Part shown: in pieces, positions 6,950 to 7,682 of the stretch | Layout: each line of letters opens with the position of its first letter | Position numbering within the stretch: position 1 is the stretch's first letter | Assembly: GCA_024304875.1 (NCBI GenBank) | Contig: JAMWZF010000068.1 | Location: 3,931 to 11,612, forward strand | Source: Paracoccaceae bacterium | Lineage (GTDB): Bacteria > Pseudomonadota > Alphaproteobacteria > Rhodobacterales > Rhodobacteraceae | DNA: 7,682 nt | Direction: 5' to 3' | The notes under the pieces: generated by a model | Databases searched by the model: none | What the model saw: the letters and a program-made list of their open reading frames with translations, nothing else | What the model was told of the DNA's origin: nothing | Translations under genes and position numbers: made by a program

Positions 6950-7366
6950 TCATGCGGAGAATGGCTTTTCCGCCCAGTAGCCCGGCAGGCCACCGCAATA
7001 GCTGGGCACGTTCAGACTGTCCTCGACGGCCGCGTACATCAGCGCCTGCGAGTAGGCGAAACGGCTCGGCTCGCCGTCTTCGGGGGTGTGCATCCCGGCA
7101 TAGAGCGTCTTGAGAAGTCTCTTCTGCACGTCCTCGGGAGCGCTGTCCCCCACCAGCGCGGATCTTGCGCCTGCGTCGAGAGACCCCACAGCGCCTTCGA
7201 TCAATCCGCGCGGCAGAGCGTCGAAGCCCGACAACGCCCGGCAGGCGGCGGCGAACTCGGCAAAGGGCGGCGCGGTGATCTGAGCCGCGGGCAAGCCGGG
7301 GACCAGCGCCGCCGTGGCGGCTCCGGTCAGGAACGACCGGCGCGACAGAATGGCTGCAGTCTTCAT
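6950..7366 (-). CDS. FAD-dependent sugar/sorbitol dehydrogenase small subunit, Tat-exported
   Basis: A 138-residue protein with a twin-arginine signal, SRRSFLTG at 8-15, followed by an Ala-rich hydrophobic stretch to about residue 28. It should be exported folded to the periplasm. The C-terminal pattern (RFAYSQALMYAAV near 102-114, then NVPSYCGGLPGYWAEKP at 119-135) matches the small subunit of membrane-bound FAD sugar/polyol dehydrogenases (sorbitol dehydrogenase small-subunit family, related to gluconate 2-dehydrogenase subunit 3). Such subunits aid export and assembly of the flavoprotein large subunit, which passes electrons to a cytochrome c subunit. The ATG at 7366 is preferred over one at 7417 because the signal motif then sits near the N-terminus, a GGAGG lies upstream, and the start overlaps the cytochrome stop (ATGA). 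No flavoprotein gene follows it. Confidence 0.82.
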   Translation of the reverse strand: MKTAAILSRRSFLTGAATAALVPGLPAAQITAPPFAEFAAACRALSGFDALPRGLIEGAVGSLDAGARSALVGDSAPEDVQKRLLKTLYAGMHTPEDGEPSRFAYSQALMYAAVEDSLNVPSYCGGLPGYWAEKPFSA

Positions 7367-7682
7367 TGCGACGCCTCCTCCATCGGGGTTTGGGTCTCGA
7401 CAGATGCGGGCGCCCATGACGCGTAATAGGCGGCGAGAGCCGCGATCTCGCCGGGCTCGAGTTCACCGGCAAAGGCGTGCATCCGTCCCATCGGGTCGGA
7501 CCGGCGCTCACCCTCGGCATAGGCGCGGAGCTGCGCCTCGAGGTAGGCGCGCGGCTGGCCATGCAGGCGGGGCGTCGCGCGGGAGCGGTCCGACCCGGGA
7601 TCAAGCGCGTGGCAGCTGGCGCAGGGTGGCAGACCGCGCGACCAGTCGCCCTCCGTCACCAGTGCGGGGGCGTCGGTCCCGG
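7363..7682 (-). CDS. c-type cytochrome, C-terminal haem domain (partial at window edge)
   Basis: About 105 codons are visible, and the frame stays open to the window end, so the N-terminus is missing. A haem-attachment CASCH is encoded at 7623-7609, followed by PRLHGQPRAYLEAQLRAY. A DPMGRM segment then probably carries the axial methionine, and EIAALAAYYASW forms the closing helix. This is a class I, c4-like domain. In such dehydrogenase cytochromes the last domain is usually preceded by one or more others, so the full protein is probably di- or tri-haem (inference). A GTG at 7659 could be read as a start but would leave no export signal before the haem site, so the gene surely begins beyond the window. 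Its stop overlaps the small-subunit start. Likely role: periplasmic electron acceptor for the sugar dehydrogenase, feeding the respiratory chain. Confidence 0.85.
   Translation of the reverse strand, partial: GTDAPALVTEGDWSRGLPPCASCHALDPGSDRSRATPRLHGQPRAYLEAQLRAYAEGERRSDPMGRMHAFAGELEPGEIAALAAYYASWAPASVETQTPMEEASQ

Noticed and set aside
6720..7604. Minus-strand open frame of 294 codons spanning cytochrome, small subunit and intergenic DNA
   Set aside because: Over 6954-7604 it is an out-of-frame reading of two motif-supported genes. Only its last 77 codons are considered, separately.
1..7682. CRISPR arrays, tRNA or rRNA genes, insertion-sequence ends
   Set aside because: I saw no regularly spaced direct repeats, tRNA-like cloverleaf, rRNA motif or terminal inverted repeats with a transposase.

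Overview
The window is a high-GC bacterial segment (a hand count of 3001-3060 gives 40 of 60 bases G or C) holding one compact plus-strand sugar or sugar-acid utilisation operon. A convergent, partly cut minus-strand gene pair for a periplasmic sugar or polyol dehydrogenase follows. Protein style, the tightly overlapping cistrons and the gene set suggest an alphaproteobacterium, perhaps of the Rhodobacterales. This is inference from pattern, since no taxonomic marker gene is present.

Plus strand, 70-6676: two inner-membrane permeases of a CUT1-type (MalF/MalG-like) carbohydrate ABC importer, then a DapA-superfamily lyase, an enolase-superfamily sugar-acid dehydratase, a second and divergent DapA-superfamily lyase, a 2-dehydro-3-deoxygalactonokinase (DgoK) and an aldose 1-epimerase. 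Every junction from the first permease to the kinase is a 1- or 4-nt stop/start overlap (TGATG, ATGA, GTGA, ATGA, ATGA), so the cistrons are probably translationally coupled. Only the epimerase is spaced, by 24 nt with its own strong Shine-Dalgarno. The first 73 bases may be the end of another coupled gene.

The likely logic is: import of a sugar or sugar acid; anomer equilibration by the epimerase if an aldose comes in; dehydration of an aldonate by the enolase-family enzyme to a 2-keto-3-deoxy acid; then either phosphorylation by DgoK or direct handling by one of the DapA-like enzymes. No phospho-aldolase (DgoA/Eda type), ABC ATPase, solute-binding protein or sugar dehydrogenase/lactonase is visible, so the pathway is incomplete here. 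The least expected feature is the pair of DapA-like enzymes. Both keep the Schiff-base lysine (Lys163 in each) but lack the Thr and Tyr of the classical proton relay, with Gln in the Tyr position.

6677-6949: a short convergent intergenic segment of clearly lower GC (50 of 120 bases in 6721-6840), with no clear terminator and a doubtful 77-codon minus-strand reading frame.

Minus strand, 7682-6950: the C-terminal haem domain of a c-type cytochrome, cut by the window edge, overlapping by 4 nt a Tat-exported small subunit of a membrane-bound FAD sugar/sorbitol dehydrogenase. The flavin-bearing large subunit does not follow the small subunit, so it should lie beyond 7682 or be missing.
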